A stretch of 64,000 bases of DNA from Cohnella pontilimi (GTDB taxonomy: Bacteria; Bacillota; Bacilli; Paenibacillales; Paenibacillaceae), in NCBI RefSeq assembly GCF_005049045.1, contig NZ_SUPK01000003.1, positions 124,001 through 188,000 of the forward strand, given 5' to 3'. Every line of letters starts with the position of its first letter. Within the stretch, counting starts at the first letter, position 1. Of the stretch, positions 35,802 to 45,047 are shown piece after piece. The notes beneath the pieces were generated by a model. It saw nothing but the letters and a program-made list of their open reading frames with translations. It was not told the DNA's origin and did no database searches. Made by a program: the position numbers and the translations under genes.

Positions 35802-36983
35802 CTAACCTAGCAACGGATTGACAATCGAAACGATTTGCCCGTTCTTCACGTAAACGCGCGGAACCCGGGCTGACAGCATGCATGTCAGCTCGTAGTTGAT
35901 CGTCCCCAGCTTGGCGGCGACTTCTTCTATACGAATGGCTGCGTCTCCTTGCCGGCCGATCAGGACCACTTCTTCCCCGATCGACAGTGGATCGGCTCCT
36001 GCTTGCCGCGCATCGTCCAGCCGAACCATACACTGGTCCATGCAGATCGTGCCGACTACCGGCACGCGATGTCCACGCACAAGCACTTCGGCTTTTCCGC
36101 TCAGCATGCGGCTGAAACCATCCGCGTAACCGACCGGCAGCGTGCCGATCGTCTCTTCCCGGTGTGTGAAATACCGCGTTCCGTAGCTGATTCCTTCATC
36201 GGCGGCCAGCGTCTTCACGTGGACAAGCTTCGTCTTCAGCGACAGAATCGGCTCCAGCTCGATCGAATCCCGGTTGACTTCGTCACTCGGATAAAGACCG
36301 TACATGCTGATGCCGAGCCTTAACATGCCGCCCACGTGTTCCGGCAAATCGATTCCGGCTGCGCTGTTGCCTGCGTGAATAATGGACAGCGGCAGCTGAT
36401 GCCGCCGAACATAATCCACCACACCGCCAAAACGCTCCACTTGCATCATGGTATAAGATTTATTCGTCTCGTCTGCGCGCGCGTAGTGGGTGAACATGCC
36501 TTCCACTTCGAGCTGCGGAAGACGACAAGCCCGTTCGAGAAACGATTTGGCCGCGCTGCCTGGCAACAACCCTAGCCGTCCCATGCCGGAATCGATTTTG
36601 ATATGGGCTTTCAGCTTCTTGCCTTGTGCCGGCAAATCTTCCACGGCATTCAGCATTTCTTCCCGATACAGGGTCACGGTAATATCGTGTTCGCGCGCTG
36701 CAGGCAATCCTTCCGGCGGCGTATAGCCCAATACGAGAATGGGCGCGCGAATGCCCGCCTTCCGGAGTTGAAGCGCTTCATCGAGGAAAGCGACGCCGAA
36801 GTAATCCGCGCCGGCCGCTTCCGCTTCACGCGCCGTTTCCACCGCTCCGTGCCCATATGCGTTCGCTTTTACGGACGCAAGCAGCTTCGTACCTGCGGGC
36901 AAACCGCTACGAAATTTCCTTATATTGCGTGAAAGGGCATCGAGGGAAATTTCAGCCACGGTCGGCCTGTAATAGCAGTCCAC
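35802..36983 (-). CDS. alr: Alanine racemase
   Basis: This PLP enzyme makes D-alanine for peptidoglycan. The PLP lysine is at residue 39 in SVKANAYGHG, and the second catalytic residue is the Tyr in GISYGTRYF. The fold-type III barrel and C-terminal beta domain are complete (393 residues). The start is GTG at 36983, behind GGAAGGTGA. It lies between the YdcC-like lipoprotein gene and ndoAI, as in Bacillus. Confidence 0.96.
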   Translation of the reverse strand: MDCYYRPTVAEISLDALSRNIRKFRSGLPAGTKLLASVKANAYGHGAVETAREAEAAGADYFGVAFLDEALQLRKAGIRAPILVLGYTPPEGLPAAREHDITVTLYREEMLNAVEDLPAQGKKLKAHIKIDSGMGRLGLLPGSAAKSFLERACRLPQLEVEGMFTHYARADETNKSYTMMQVERFGGVVDYVRRHQLPLSIIHAGNSAAGIDLPEHVGGMLRLGISMYGLYPSDEVNRDSIELEPILSLKTKLVHVKTLAADEGISYGTRYFTHREETIGTLPVGYADGFSRMLSGKAEVLVRGHRVPVVGTICMDQCMVRLDDARQAGADPLSIGEEVVLIGRQGDAAIRIEEVAAKLGTINYELTCMLSARVPRVYVKNGQIVSIVNPLLG

Positions 36984-37138
36984 GTTCCGATCACCTTCCC
37001 CGCTGCATACTGCGATAAAATAATGTTAACGGTCGGGGGAGAGGCTGTCAATCGAGAAGGGACAGGCAACGTTTTCCTGTCAGGACGCCGCCGGCGGACG
37101 AAGAGCCGGCGACGGCCGCCGGCTCCCGCTTCATCCTG

Positions 37139-38281
37139 TTATTTGCCGGAAGCTTCCTCCATGGATTGAGCCAATATCGCCATGCTGTCATCCGGAAGAT
37201 CCGCCGTCGTCAGCCGGTATTCCATGCCGCGGTAGCTCCAGGTCAGCGTGCGGACATCCCCTTCCGTCAGGAAGCCCATCGTGAAGCCAAGATCCAGAGA
37301 TTTGCTCTCGGAACGAGAGGCCATCCGGTCTTTCGACGGCATTTCGACGATCGTGAAATTATAGGTGCCGCCGTACCGGAGCATGTAACCGTCCTTCTCG
37401 CCGAGCTTGACCTCTTTTTCATCGAGCAGCTCGACGCCTTCCGGCAGCGCCTCAGGGTCCGGTTGTGTAAAGACGGGCTTCTCCTGCACCGCCGGCGGAG
37501 CCGTCGTCTCATCCGCAGGTGTCTTGGACGCATCGTGGCTTGGCTGCCCGGAAGTGGGATCTTCTCCATCCGCCCGCCCGTCCGTTGCTTGTACGCCGTC
37601 TTGGGCGGTATCATCCGTGCCTGACGTCTGCGAATTCGGTTTTTGCTCCATATTGCGGTTCATATCAAAGGCGGAGTTATCGAACTTTTTATCGAATTCG
37701 AATTGATCGAACGTAACTTCCACCATCACCTTATTGTTCGTATCCGTGACTTCCACATGACGCGGCTTGAAGTTGTCCTTGGCCAGCCAAATCTTCTGGC
37801 GGGCGAACGAACCGTTCTGATAGTTGCCGGCCATCACATCGAATACGTAGTCATTCTTATCGGTCGTGAACTTGCGGGTTTCATCCCTCACAATGCTCTT
37901 CACGAGGGTCTGGTAGAGATACACTTGTCCTTGATTTTCCGGCCAGTCACTTTGGAACCGGTAGCTCTTATTGAGGCTGGGTGTGAGCACGAATACCCCT
38001 TCGTCATTGCGGAGCACGATCTGTGTAATATCGCGCTTCTCGTTCGTTAACGCGATCCGGTAGAAACTCGGTTTCTGGTACCACACTTCCACCTTGTAGT
38101 TGAGCGGCTGCTGACCGGTATGAAGGGTCATGGTGCCGCTCCCTTGATAACTTTCCATTTTGGTCATGACTTTGTCCAGGTCCTTCACGATCGACGTCGC
38201 GTCCTTGCTTCCGCATCCCGACAGGATGGCGGTAAAAAGCAAGGCGGCGGCAGCGATCCACGGGATCCGTCGACGACGCAT
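37139..38281 (-). CDS. LolA-like lipoprotein (YdcC-like)
   Basis: The signal peptide (RRRRIPW then a hydrophobic run) ends in the lipobox LSGC, so it is a membrane-anchored lipoprotein. The next 200 residues have the LolA-like fold (YQGSGTMTLHTGQQPL, then VWYQKPSFYRIAL). A Pro/Thr/Asp-rich linker at about 225-275 precedes a C-terminal domain with YGGTYNFTIVEMPS. Bacillus YdcC, encoded beside alr, is a sporulation-related lipoprotein of this kind. I start at the ATG at 38281, with GGGGTGGAG upstream. Confidence 0.88.
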   Translation of the reverse strand: MRRRRIPWIAAAALLFTAILSGCGSKDATSIVKDLDKVMTKMESYQGSGTMTLHTGQQPLNYKVEVWYQKPSFYRIALTNEKRDITQIVLRNDEGVFVLTPSLNKSYRFQSDWPENQGQVYLYQTLVKSIVRDETRKFTTDKNDYVFDVMAGNYQNGSFARQKIWLAKDNFKPRHVEVTDTNNKVMVEVTFDQFEFDKKFDNSAFDMNRNMEQKPNSQTSGTDDTAQDGVQATDGRADGEDPTSGQPSHDASKTPADETTAPPAVQEKPVFTQPDPEALPEGVELLDEKEVKLGEKDGYMLRYGGTYNFTIVEMPSKDRMASRSESKSLDLGFTMGFLTEGDVRTLTWSYRGMEYRLTTADLPDDSMAILAQSMEEASGK

Positions 38282-38384
38282 GAGCTCCACCCCTCTGCAC
38301 ATTGGTTTATTCATGCTTCATGTCTATGAGGGGACTTGACCGATTATGCAGACTAGCATGACAAGCTGCATTGGAAATGGATGA

Positions 38385-38405
38385 AGGGACCCTCAGGGGG
38401 TCCCT
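38385..38405 (-). terminator. Terminator after AHSA1-domain gene
   Basis: AGGGACCC and GGGTCCCT pair with a five-base loop, downstream of the minus-strand gene that ends at 38432. The T-run is weak. Confidence 0.5.
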
Positions 38406-38431
38406 CCGTCATGTGTGACCTATTTCAATTA

Positions 38432-38884
38432 TCACCAGCCGAAATCGAGCGTCTTCCCCGTCTCCGCGTAGGTTTTCACGTTGCTCAGAATCATCGGCCA
38501 GCTTTGTTTCGTGCTTTCGTAGGAAGGATGCCCTTCCGGCCACCGGTCGTTCACGAGCGTCAGTTTGGTGCATGAGCCTACGGACTCTAAACTCATCGTG
38601 ACGCGGGTTTCCAACTCGGCGTGATTCTCGCGGTACGACGGACCGGGGTGCTCCGTATAGCTCATCCGTTTGTTCGGCTCAAACTCGAGCACGGTGCCGT
38701 AGACGTGAACCGTCTCCTCTCCGTCGTTGCCGGGACCGACATATTCGTACGGGGATCCGATTTCAAATGTCGATCGCAAAACGCTCCCGAAAAAGATCGC
38801 TTTCGTTCCTTCCGGCGTGACGAAGATTTTCCAGACGTCTTCCGGCTTCGCGTCAATATAGAGTACATAGCTAAGTTCGTCCAT
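38432..38884 (-). CDS. AHSA1/START-like (SRPBCC) domain protein
   Basis: The single domain of 150 residues starts ELSYVLYIDAKPEDVWKIFV and has the GxPYEYVG and TEHPGPSY turns of the AHSA1 family, which binds hydrophobic ligands. Ligand and function are unknown. TGGAGG precedes the ATG. It diverges from the AraC regulator at 39013, which may control it. Confidence 0.9.
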   Translation of the reverse strand: MDELSYVLYIDAKPEDVWKIFVTPEGTKAIFFGSVLRSTFEIGSPYEYVGPGNDGEETVHVYGTVLEFEPNKRMSYTEHPGPSYRENHAELETRVTMSLESVGSCTKLTLVNDRWPEGHPSYESTKQSWPMILSNVKTYAETGKTLDFGW

Positions 38885-39012
38885 CTTTTACCTCCATATA
38901 ATCGTGATGGCATTGCGTGAAACCTGTACCGCTGATACTCTCCATAATAGAACATGTTTGACAGCCGGTATTGTAAAAACGCGACAGATATTCTGGTATC
39001 CGGAGGTTCGCG

Positions 39013-39834
39013 ATGAATCGGAAGGTTGGAAAGTCCGACAAAGGAATCTTGAAAGCGGACGCGGCAAAACAGTTGTTTACGCTGGACCGTTACGAGCCGT
39101 CCCCTGACCTCAGCGCGTATATCGAGCATTATTGGATAGTCCGGTGGGACTTGCGCGGGCGGGAGCCGTACCGGCAGGTGATCTTGTCGTACCCCAACGT
39201 CAACCTTGCGTTCGAGAAGGAACGAGGCGGAATCTTCGCGGGGGTGTACGGCGTACCTATCTCCGCTTACACCCGTCATTTGCAGGATCAAGGCCATGTG
39301 ATTGCAGCCAAATTCAAACCCGGCGGGTTTTATCCGTTCTGGAAACAACCCGTTGCTCGACTCCACGGGCTTACCGTTCCTTGCGGCGAGCTGTTCGATT
39401 CGGATCTCATCGAGTCATTCGGCAGAGACATATTTGCCGCGATAGACGGACAGCAGATGATCGAACTGCTGGAAACGTTTCTTCGGCAGCGGAATCCGGA
39501 GCCCGACGACAACGTGAACTTACTCTCACGCATTGTGCAAACCGTTATCGACGACCGGGACATCGCCAAGGTCGAAGACATTGTGGTGCGCTTCGGCATC
39601 AACAAGCGATCCCTGCAGCGTTTGTTCAACCGCTACGTCGGAGTTACCCCCAAATGGGTCATACAGCGTTTTCGTCTGCAGGAGGCGGCGGAACGTTTGG
39701 AAAAAGGAGAAGTATCCGGTTGGCCGGAACTGGCGGTTGATTTGGGATACTACGACCAAGCTCATTTCATCAAAGAATTCAAAGCGGTCATCGGCCAATC
39801 TCCGGAAGAGTATATGAGGGAGCTCGGCAATTAA
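39013..39834 (+). CDS. AraC-family regulator
   Basis: The protein of 273 residues has an N-terminal sensor of the kind starting LSAYIEHYWIVRWDL and a C-terminal double helix-turn-helix (IAKVEDIVVRFGINKRSLQR, then ELAVDLGYYDQAHFIKEFK). CGGAGG precedes the ATG. The divergent neighbour is the AHSA1 gene. Related regulators often sit beside SRPBCC or DinB-type genes. Confidence 0.92.
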   Translation: MNRKVGKSDKGILKADAAKQLFTLDRYEPSPDLSAYIEHYWIVRWDLRGREPYRQVILSYPNVNLAFEKERGGIFAGVYGVPISAYTRHLQDQGHVIAAKFKPGGFYPFWKQPVARLHGLTVPCGELFDSDLIESFGRDIFAAIDGQQMIELLETFLRQRNPEPDDNVNLLSRIVQTVIDDRDIAKVEDIVVRFGINKRSLQRLFNRYVGVTPKWVIQRFRLQEAAERLEKGEVSGWPELAVDLGYYDQAHFIKEFKAVIGQSPEEYMRELGN

Positions 39835-39922
39835 AACGCCCCCGCATCAGGGTCCGCATGCCGAATGTGTTATGATACGGGTTAGTAAATACGGCATTTT
39901 ATCAAAAAGAGGTTGGCTGAAT

Positions 39923-41851
39923 ATGCATCTGTTATCGGTGGAAAATGTATCGAAATCCTACGGGGATAAAATATTATTCGAGGATATCACGTTCGGCGTG
40001 GAAGATGGAGATAAAATCGGCGTCATCGGCGTGAACGGCACCGGCAAGTCGACGCTGCTCAAGGTGATCGCCGGTATGGAACCGGCCGATTCCGGCCAAG
40101 TGACCGCCGGCAGCCGTGTGCGGATCCGCATGCTGGCACAGGATCCCGTGTTCCGGCCCGGCGAGACGGCGCTGGAGCATGTGCTGGGCGGCGATTCGCC
40201 GCAGCTTCGGGCCGTGCGCGATTATACCGCGGCTTTGGCTGCGCTGGAGCTCAACGCCTCGGATGAATCGCTGCAGAAGCAGCTGGTGAAGGCGAACCAG
40301 CGCATGGACGAGCTGGACGCGTGGCAGCTGGAAAGCGACGCGAAGACGGCGCTGTCCAAGCTCGGCATCCGCGATTACGATACGGTGACCGACACCATGT
40401 CGGGCGGCCAGCGCAAGCGGGTGGCGATGGCCGGCGCGCTGCTGCAGCCGTCTGATGTGCTGATCCTGGATGAGCCGACGAACCATATCGACAACGAATC
40501 GGTGGCTTGGCTGGAAAGCATGCTGCAAAAAAGAAAAGGCGCACTCATCATGATTACGCACGACCGATACTTCCTCGACCGCGTCAGCAACCGCATTCTC
40601 GAGTTGGATCGCGGCCGTGCCTACTTCTACGAGGCGAATTACAGCCGGTTTCTGGAACTGAAGCTCGAACGCGAGGAGCGGGAGTCGGCTTCGGAGGCGA
40701 AGCGGCGCAATTTACTGCGCAATGAACTGGCCTGGATTCGCCGCGGCGCGCAGGCGCGCTCGACGAAGCAGAAGGCGCGGATCGACCGGTTCGAACAGTT
40801 GAGCGCACAAACGCCCAAAGCAGCCGACGGCAAACTGGATCTTTCCGTGGCCTCGACGCGGCTCGGCAAAAAGATCGTGGAACTGGATTCGGTCACAAAA
40901 CGTTTCGACGACCGGGTGGTTGTGCGCAATTTCAGTTATACCGCAGTACCGGGGGATCGAGTCGGCATTGTCGGGCCGAACGGCAGCGGAAAATCTACCC
41001 TGCTGAACCTGATCGCCGGACGGCTTCAGCCGGACGAAGGCAGCGTTACGCTTGGGCCGACGGTGAAGCTTGGCCGGTTTACGCAGGAGCACGAAGAGAT
41101 GGACGAAGCTTTGCGTGTTATCGAATATATTCGGGAAGGCGCGGAGCAAGTCCGCACGGCGGAAGGAGAGTCCGTCTCGGCGGGACAAATGCTGGAGCGG
41201 TTCCTGTTCCCGCCCGAGAAGCAGTGGACGCAGATCGCCAAGCTGTCCGGCGGTGAGAAGCGCAGGCTGCAGCTGCTTCGGGTGCTGATGGAAGCGCCCA
41301 ATGTATTGCTGCTGGACGAACCGACGAACGACTTGGATATTACCACGCTGACCGTACTGGAAGATTACTTGGACGAGTTTCCGGGGGTTGTGTTTACTGT
41401 TTCTCACGACCGTTATTTTCTGGATCGGATCGCCGAGAGAATTTTCGCTTTCGAAGGCGACGGCGTGATCGCTAAGCATACCGGGAACTATTCCGATTAT
41501 CGGGAGTTCCGGGACAAGAACGCGGGGGAAGGGTCGACAGCCGCCAAAGCGCCGGACCGTGCGGAATCTGCCAAGGAATCCGCGGGCGGAAGCGAATCTC
41601 GGGAGCGCACGCTCCGCATGTCGTACAAGGATCAAAAAGATTTCGAGCAGATCGACGGCTGGATTGCGGAAACCGAAGAACAGCTCAAAAAGGCGGCCGA
41701 ACAAATGGAAGCCGCCGGCAGCGACTCCGTCCGGCTTCAAGAGCTGGTCACGCAGCAGCGGGAGCTGGAGGAGAAGCTCGACGGATTATTGGAACGGTGG
41801 ACGGAACTGAATGAGCTGGCGGAACAAATTGCGGCCCAGCGTAAGAGCTGA
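39923..41851 (+). CDS. uup: ABC-F family ATPase, Uup/YfmR-like
   Basis: Two ATPase domains in one chain: Walker A GVNGTGKST and GPNGSGKST, signatures MSGGQRKRVAMAGAL and LSGGEKRRLQLLRVL, and Walker B LDEPTNHID and LDEPTNDLD. There is no membrane domain. The C-terminal coiled coil (about residues 560-642) is typical of Uup/YfmR proteins, which act on stalled ribosomes or DNA intermediates. I start at the ATG at 39923 with AAGAGGTTGG upstream. The stop codon lies at the junction of a 37-bp tandem duplication. Confidence 0.93.
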   Translation: MHLLSVENVSKSYGDKILFEDITFGVEDGDKIGVIGVNGTGKSTLLKVIAGMEPADSGQVTAGSRVRIRMLAQDPVFRPGETALEHVLGGDSPQLRAVRDYTAALAALELNASDESLQKQLVKANQRMDELDAWQLESDAKTALSKLGIRDYDTVTDTMSGGQRKRVAMAGALLQPSDVLILDEPTNHIDNESVAWLESMLQKRKGALIMITHDRYFLDRVSNRILELDRGRAYFYEANYSRFLELKLEREERESASEAKRRNLLRNELAWIRRGAQARSTKQKARIDRFEQLSAQTPKAADGKLDLSVASTRLGKKIVELDSVTKRFDDRVVVRNFSYTAVPGDRVGIVGPNGSGKSTLLNLIAGRLQPDEGSVTLGPTVKLGRFTQEHEEMDEALRVIEYIREGAEQVRTAEGESVSAGQMLERFLFPPEKQWTQIAKLSGGEKRRLQLLRVLMEAPNVLLLDEPTNDLDITTLTVLEDYLDEFPGVVFTVSHDRYFLDRIAERIFAFEGDGVIAKHTGNYSDYREFRDKNAGEGSTAAKAPDRAESAKESAGGSESRERTLRMSYKDQKDFEQIDGWIAETEEQLKKAAEQMEAAGSDSVRLQELVTQQRELEEKLDGLLERWTELNELAEQIAAQRKS

Positions 41852-41886
41852 GCTGGCGGAACAAATTGCGGCCCAGCGTAAGAGCT
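41813..41886. repeat. 37-bp perfect tandem duplication at the end of the ABC-F gene
   Basis: The sequence at 41813-41849 is repeated exactly at 41850-41886. The stop codon of the ABC-F gene spans the junction (41849-41851). The second copy therefore re-creates the last coding bases and a second, unused TGA. Confidence 0.95.
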
Positions 41887-41901
41887 GAGCCGCCGTTCAC
41901 G

Positions 41902-42681
41902 TCACATGCTCCGCATGAGACCTCCGTCCACGGAGATTTGCTGGCCGGTGATGTAGCCCGCTTCCTCGGACACGAGAAAAGCGATCAGCGCCGCGGCCTC
42001 CTCGGGTTGTCCGACACGGCCCTGCGGAATGCCGGTCTCCTCACGCTTTCTGATTTCACTTATCGGAACACCCTGTCTCTCTGCGGACTTGGTCCAAACG
42101 TTATGAAGCCGGTCCGTGAGAATGCTGCCCGGATGAACGCCGTTCACGGTAACCCCGTACGGCGCCAGCTCGAACGAGGCAGCCTTAGCTGCATTGACAA
42201 TCGCCGCATTAACGAGCCCGAAGTTGAACGTGTTCACTTCGGGCTCTTTCCACATGTTCCCGACTACATTGACGATCCGGCCCCAGCGGTTCGCCATCAT
42301 GCGCTGCGAGGCTTGCTTCATGTTGTCCAGGTACGGAATCAGCTTTTTGGCGATCCCGTCTTCGATGTCCCGGATCTCGTGATGAAGGAAGGAAGCCGGC
42401 TCGGCCCCTGGTATGCTGTTAACGAGGATGTCCAGCCGGCCGCATTCGCTGTCGATTTGCTCGAACAGCCGGGCGCGGGAGGCCGCGTCGGTCATATCGC
42501 AGGCGATGGCCAGCGAATCGCTGCGGATCTCCCGCAGTTCGGCGTGCGCGTCCGACAGTTTGGCGCCTTCCCGCGACACGATCACAACCCGGCAGCCGTT
42601 CCCGGCCAGCCGAACCGCGGCCGCCCGGCCGATTCCGGCGCTGCCTCCCACGATCAAAGCCACTCTCATCAAATCCGCCAT
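41902..42681 (-). CDS. SDR-family protein with altered catalytic residues
   Basis: The Rossmann fold is clear: LIVGGSAGIGRA (cofactor loop), LVNS at strand 4, and ELAPYGVTVNGVHPG and ITGQQISVDGG near the end. The usual Ser-Tyr-Lys triad is missing. In the position of Y-x-x-x-K, the protein has FGLVN, and the serine region reads VNVVGNMWKEP. A divergent SDR subfamily with SN in place of the lysine region is known to me, so this may be a natural variant. I place the start at the ATG at 42681 (AAAGGAG 11 bases upstream); 42705 is possible. It is convergent with the ABC-F gene. Confidence 0.85.
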   Translation of the reverse strand: MADLMRVALIVGGSAGIGRAAAVRLAGNGCRVVIVSREGAKLSDAHAELREIRSDSLAIACDMTDAASRARLFEQIDSECGRLDILVNSIPGAEPASFLHHEIRDIEDGIAKKLIPYLDNMKQASQRMMANRWGRIVNVVGNMWKEPEVNTFNFGLVNAAIVNAAKAASFELAPYGVTVNGVHPGSILTDRLHNVWTKSAERQGVPISEIRKREETGIPQGRVGQPEEAAALIAFLVSEEAGYITGQQISVDGGLMRSM

Positions 42682-42745
42682 TTGGTCATCCGCTCCTTTT
42701 TTCATGCTGCATGTAATGTCATTGTAATCGGAGCGTGACCGGAAC

Positions 42746-43744
42746 TCAAAAAGCGAAGTATTCCTGGTACTCGTTCCGGCAAGGAGCGCCTAGGCAGTAA
42801 AAGATCCGGCGATTCTTCGGTTCCGCGATACATGACCAGAATGTGGCGAGTCCGTCTTCATGACCGCACAGCGGTGCTTCGTGATCACGGAATGCCTCGC
42901 GCATCAGATCGGCATGATCGCCATCCATATACCCGGTTATCCGTGCTGCATATTGCTCCAGCTTGCGGTACCTGGCGCCGGAATTCGGCCATTCTCTCAT
43001 GTAAGGGACCATGCCGGCATCAACGAAATGGTTCGTTACGAGGAGCACGTCGCCATCCATCCGCCGAACCGCTCTTTTTGCCGGGTGAACCTCCGCCACG
43101 AAAGCGTCATCGGCATCCGTGACCAAATAACTTTTCGGTTCCTTGACCGGCAAACTCATCAACGCTTCCTGCGCTTCCTTCGTATCCGAGCACTTTTCGA
43201 GCAAATACCGGACGATCAGATGAAAGCTCAACCCCGGTTGCGCAGGATCAGGGTGCGGACCCGCTCCGTTGAAGCTGACGTACAACCCCTTCTCGTTCAA
43301 GCCGTCGAATCTTCCGCCAACCAGTCCTTCATGCATGCCGATATGGGCATATCCTTCTTCAGGACGCGTAAAAATGAGATGGCGACGGTTTTCCCAATAG
43401 AAGAAGTCGTAGTTCCTCCCGACCAACAGACCTTGCGGCGTTCGAACCGCGATTCCGCTGCAACCGCCGGTGACCCCGAGCGTGTAATGCCAGAGCAGCT
43501 CCTCTTCTGCGACTCCCGCTCCCTCCGCGTATCCACGAAACTCTTCGGTCATCTCAGGGTAAACATCGTTCACTACATTTCGGCATTTTTCCGCGAATCT
43601 CATTTTTTCCGCCGACCAGCCGTTCATCGGTCCGATGGATTTATCCGCACGCCGCGCGGTTTCAAATCCGATCGCATAATGAGAGCCTTCCGCTCGGAAC
43701 ACCTGATAGTCCGCTTTCCGCTCTTCCTCCAAATTCACATCCAT
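42746..43744 (-). CDS. C45-type (acyltransferase/choloylglycine hydrolase-like) amidohydrolase
   Basis: This Ntn-hydrolase relative has its nucleophile Cys in GGCSGIAVRTPQG, followed by VGRNYDF, which is characteristic of acyl-CoA:6-APA acyltransferase-like and linear amide hydrolases. Later blocks are GLNEKGLYVSFNG and VTNHF. Related enzymes cleave themselves in front of the cysteine or act unprocessed with Cys at the internal site. The substrate is unknown. It starts three bases after the stop of the AraC-GyrI-like gene, so they form an operon. Confidence 0.88.
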   Translation of the reverse strand: MDVNLEEERKADYQVFRAEGSHYAIGFETARRADKSIGPMNGWSAEKMRFAEKCRNVVNDVYPEMTEEFRGYAEGAGVAEEELLWHYTLGVTGGCSGIAVRTPQGLLVGRNYDFFYWENRRHLIFTRPEEGYAHIGMHEGLVGGRFDGLNEKGLYVSFNGAGPHPDPAQPGLSFHLIVRYLLEKCSDTKEAQEALMSLPVKEPKSYLVTDADDAFVAEVHPAKRAVRRMDGDVLLVTNHFVDAGMVPYMREWPNSGARYRKLEQYAARITGYMDGDHADLMREAFRDHEAPLCGHEDGLATFWSCIAEPKNRRIFYCLGAPCRNEYQEYFAF

Positions 43745-43747
43745 CGG

Positions 43748-44653
43748 TCAATCTGCCTTTTTCTTAACCGGAATGTAGATGTCCATTTGAACGAGATCGT
43801 GCTTTTGCGAATTTGACCGCTCGTCGTACCACTCGAACTCCACTTCGCCCGAGTGTTCATATCCGGAGTGCGGAAACCATTCATTGAAAACGCTCATCCA
43901 TGTCGACTGAATGGACGCCGGGAACTGGTCCCGCGGCACAAGCGGCGTGGTGAACACTGCGTAAGTCGCTTCCGGGATCTCGCGGCAGACGAGGTCGTCC
44001 GGAACCCCTTCAAAATGCTCTGCTTCCATCCCGATCACATACAGGAACGTGCCTTTCTCCATGTCGAAGTCCGTGCATACGCCCAATTCCACCGGATTCT
44101 CCCGATGCACCGCGTTCGGAATCCGCTCCCAGCCTTTATTCGCAATGTAACGCTGCCAAAATGCCGGAATGTCCTCGTGGTTTTTTCCTTCTTGCGTACA
44201 CGTTTCAAGTGCGTGGCCGATAAGCTTAAACGCCGGTTTGGTCACGATGCGATACTCCATACGAATACCTCCCAAATAAGGATTGAATCTTCTGCTGTTC
44301 ACGTCGGCTCTCGGATACACGGGCGTGCGGATGCCTCGCTGACGGTATTCGGCCGGCGTCATGCCGAACATTTTTTTGAAAGCGCGCGTGAACGTTTCGT
44401 GGGATTGAAAGCCGTGGTCGAGCGCCACATCCAAAATTCGCTTGTCCAGATCCGCCATATCCCTCGCCGCTCGAACCAGCCTTCTTTTCCGCACGTACTC
44501 CATCACCGGATCTCCCACCATGGTTTGAAACACCCGATGAAAATGAAAGTCGGAAAAGCCTGCGATGCTTGCCAGTTCGGTGAGGGTAAGCGGCTCGGTC
44601 AAGCGGTTTTCGATGTGTTCGATCGTCCTTTGAATGCGCACATAGTAGCTCAT
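43748..44653 (-). CDS. AraC-type regulator with GyrI-like effector domain
   Basis: The N-terminal 110 residues form the AraC DNA-binding domain (TLTELASIAGFSDFHFHRVF and ILDVALDHGFQSHETFTRAF). The C-terminal 160 residues are a GyrI-like/BltR-type drug-binding domain (IVTKPAFKLIGHALE, then EWFPHSGYEHSGEVEFEWY). This arrangement is found in Rob/YdeE-like multidrug responders. I start at the ATG at 44653 behind GGGGGTG. It probably controls the amidohydrolase gene in the same operon. Confidence 0.92.
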   Translation of the reverse strand: MSYYVRIQRTIEHIENRLTEPLTLTELASIAGFSDFHFHRVFQTMVGDPVMEYVRKRRLVRAARDMADLDKRILDVALDHGFQSHETFTRAFKKMFGMTPAEYRQRGIRTPVYPRADVNSRRFNPYLGGIRMEYRIVTKPAFKLIGHALETCTQEGKNHEDIPAFWQRYIANKGWERIPNAVHRENPVELGVCTDFDMEKGTFLYVIGMEAEHFEGVPDDLVCREIPEATYAVFTTPLVPRDQFPASIQSTWMSVFNEWFPHSGYEHSGEVEFEWYDERSNSQKHDLVQMDIYIPVKKKAD

Positions 44654-44769
44654 CCCGCTTTCACCCCCGTCGCTTTCTGTCCTCAATCTACCATGGATGA
44701 CCAAGGCGGTCTTGACGTTTTTTGCTGTGGATTTCTAACGGTCTGGCTTTTCCTTACGCACCCTTAGAT

Positions 44770-44985
44770 ACTGTAACTATAAATCACGAAATTACAGTAA
44801 TAAACTCACCCCAAAAATACTCCACAGTTATATTTTGCGAAATTAGAGAGCCATTTGGTAGATTCATGGCTGCGGAAAGCTTCTGTAATTTCGCGAAATG
44901 TCGTTAGAGCGCAAAATTCCCCTCACGCCTGCTCTGTAATTTCGCAAAATGAAGCTACAGAACAACGGGCTGCGATGATCTCACA
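44770..44985. repeat. Degenerate tandem array, period about 51 bp
   Basis: Four degenerate copies align on CTGTAATTTCGC(A/G)AAAT. The matching position (TCACGAAAT, TTGCGAAAT, TCGCGAAAT, TCGCAAAAT) occurs at 44784, 44835, 44891 and 44942, so spacings are 51, 56 and 51. Several copies also hold the inverse (TTACAG or CTACAG). There is no gene between 44654 and 45047. Confidence 0.7.
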
Positions 44986-45047
44986 CAACTTAACCAAAAC
45001 ACAAAAGCCAACCGAAGATCGGTTGGCTCTTGCTGCGATACCGCTAA

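Noticed and set aside
36984-37138. Riboswitch or leader upstream of alr
   Set aside because: GC-rich inverted sequences are present near 37090 but form no known riboswitch core.
41866-42738. Plus-strand frame opposite the SDR gene
   Set aside because: It is the antisense shadow of a GC-rich gene with a recognisable fold.
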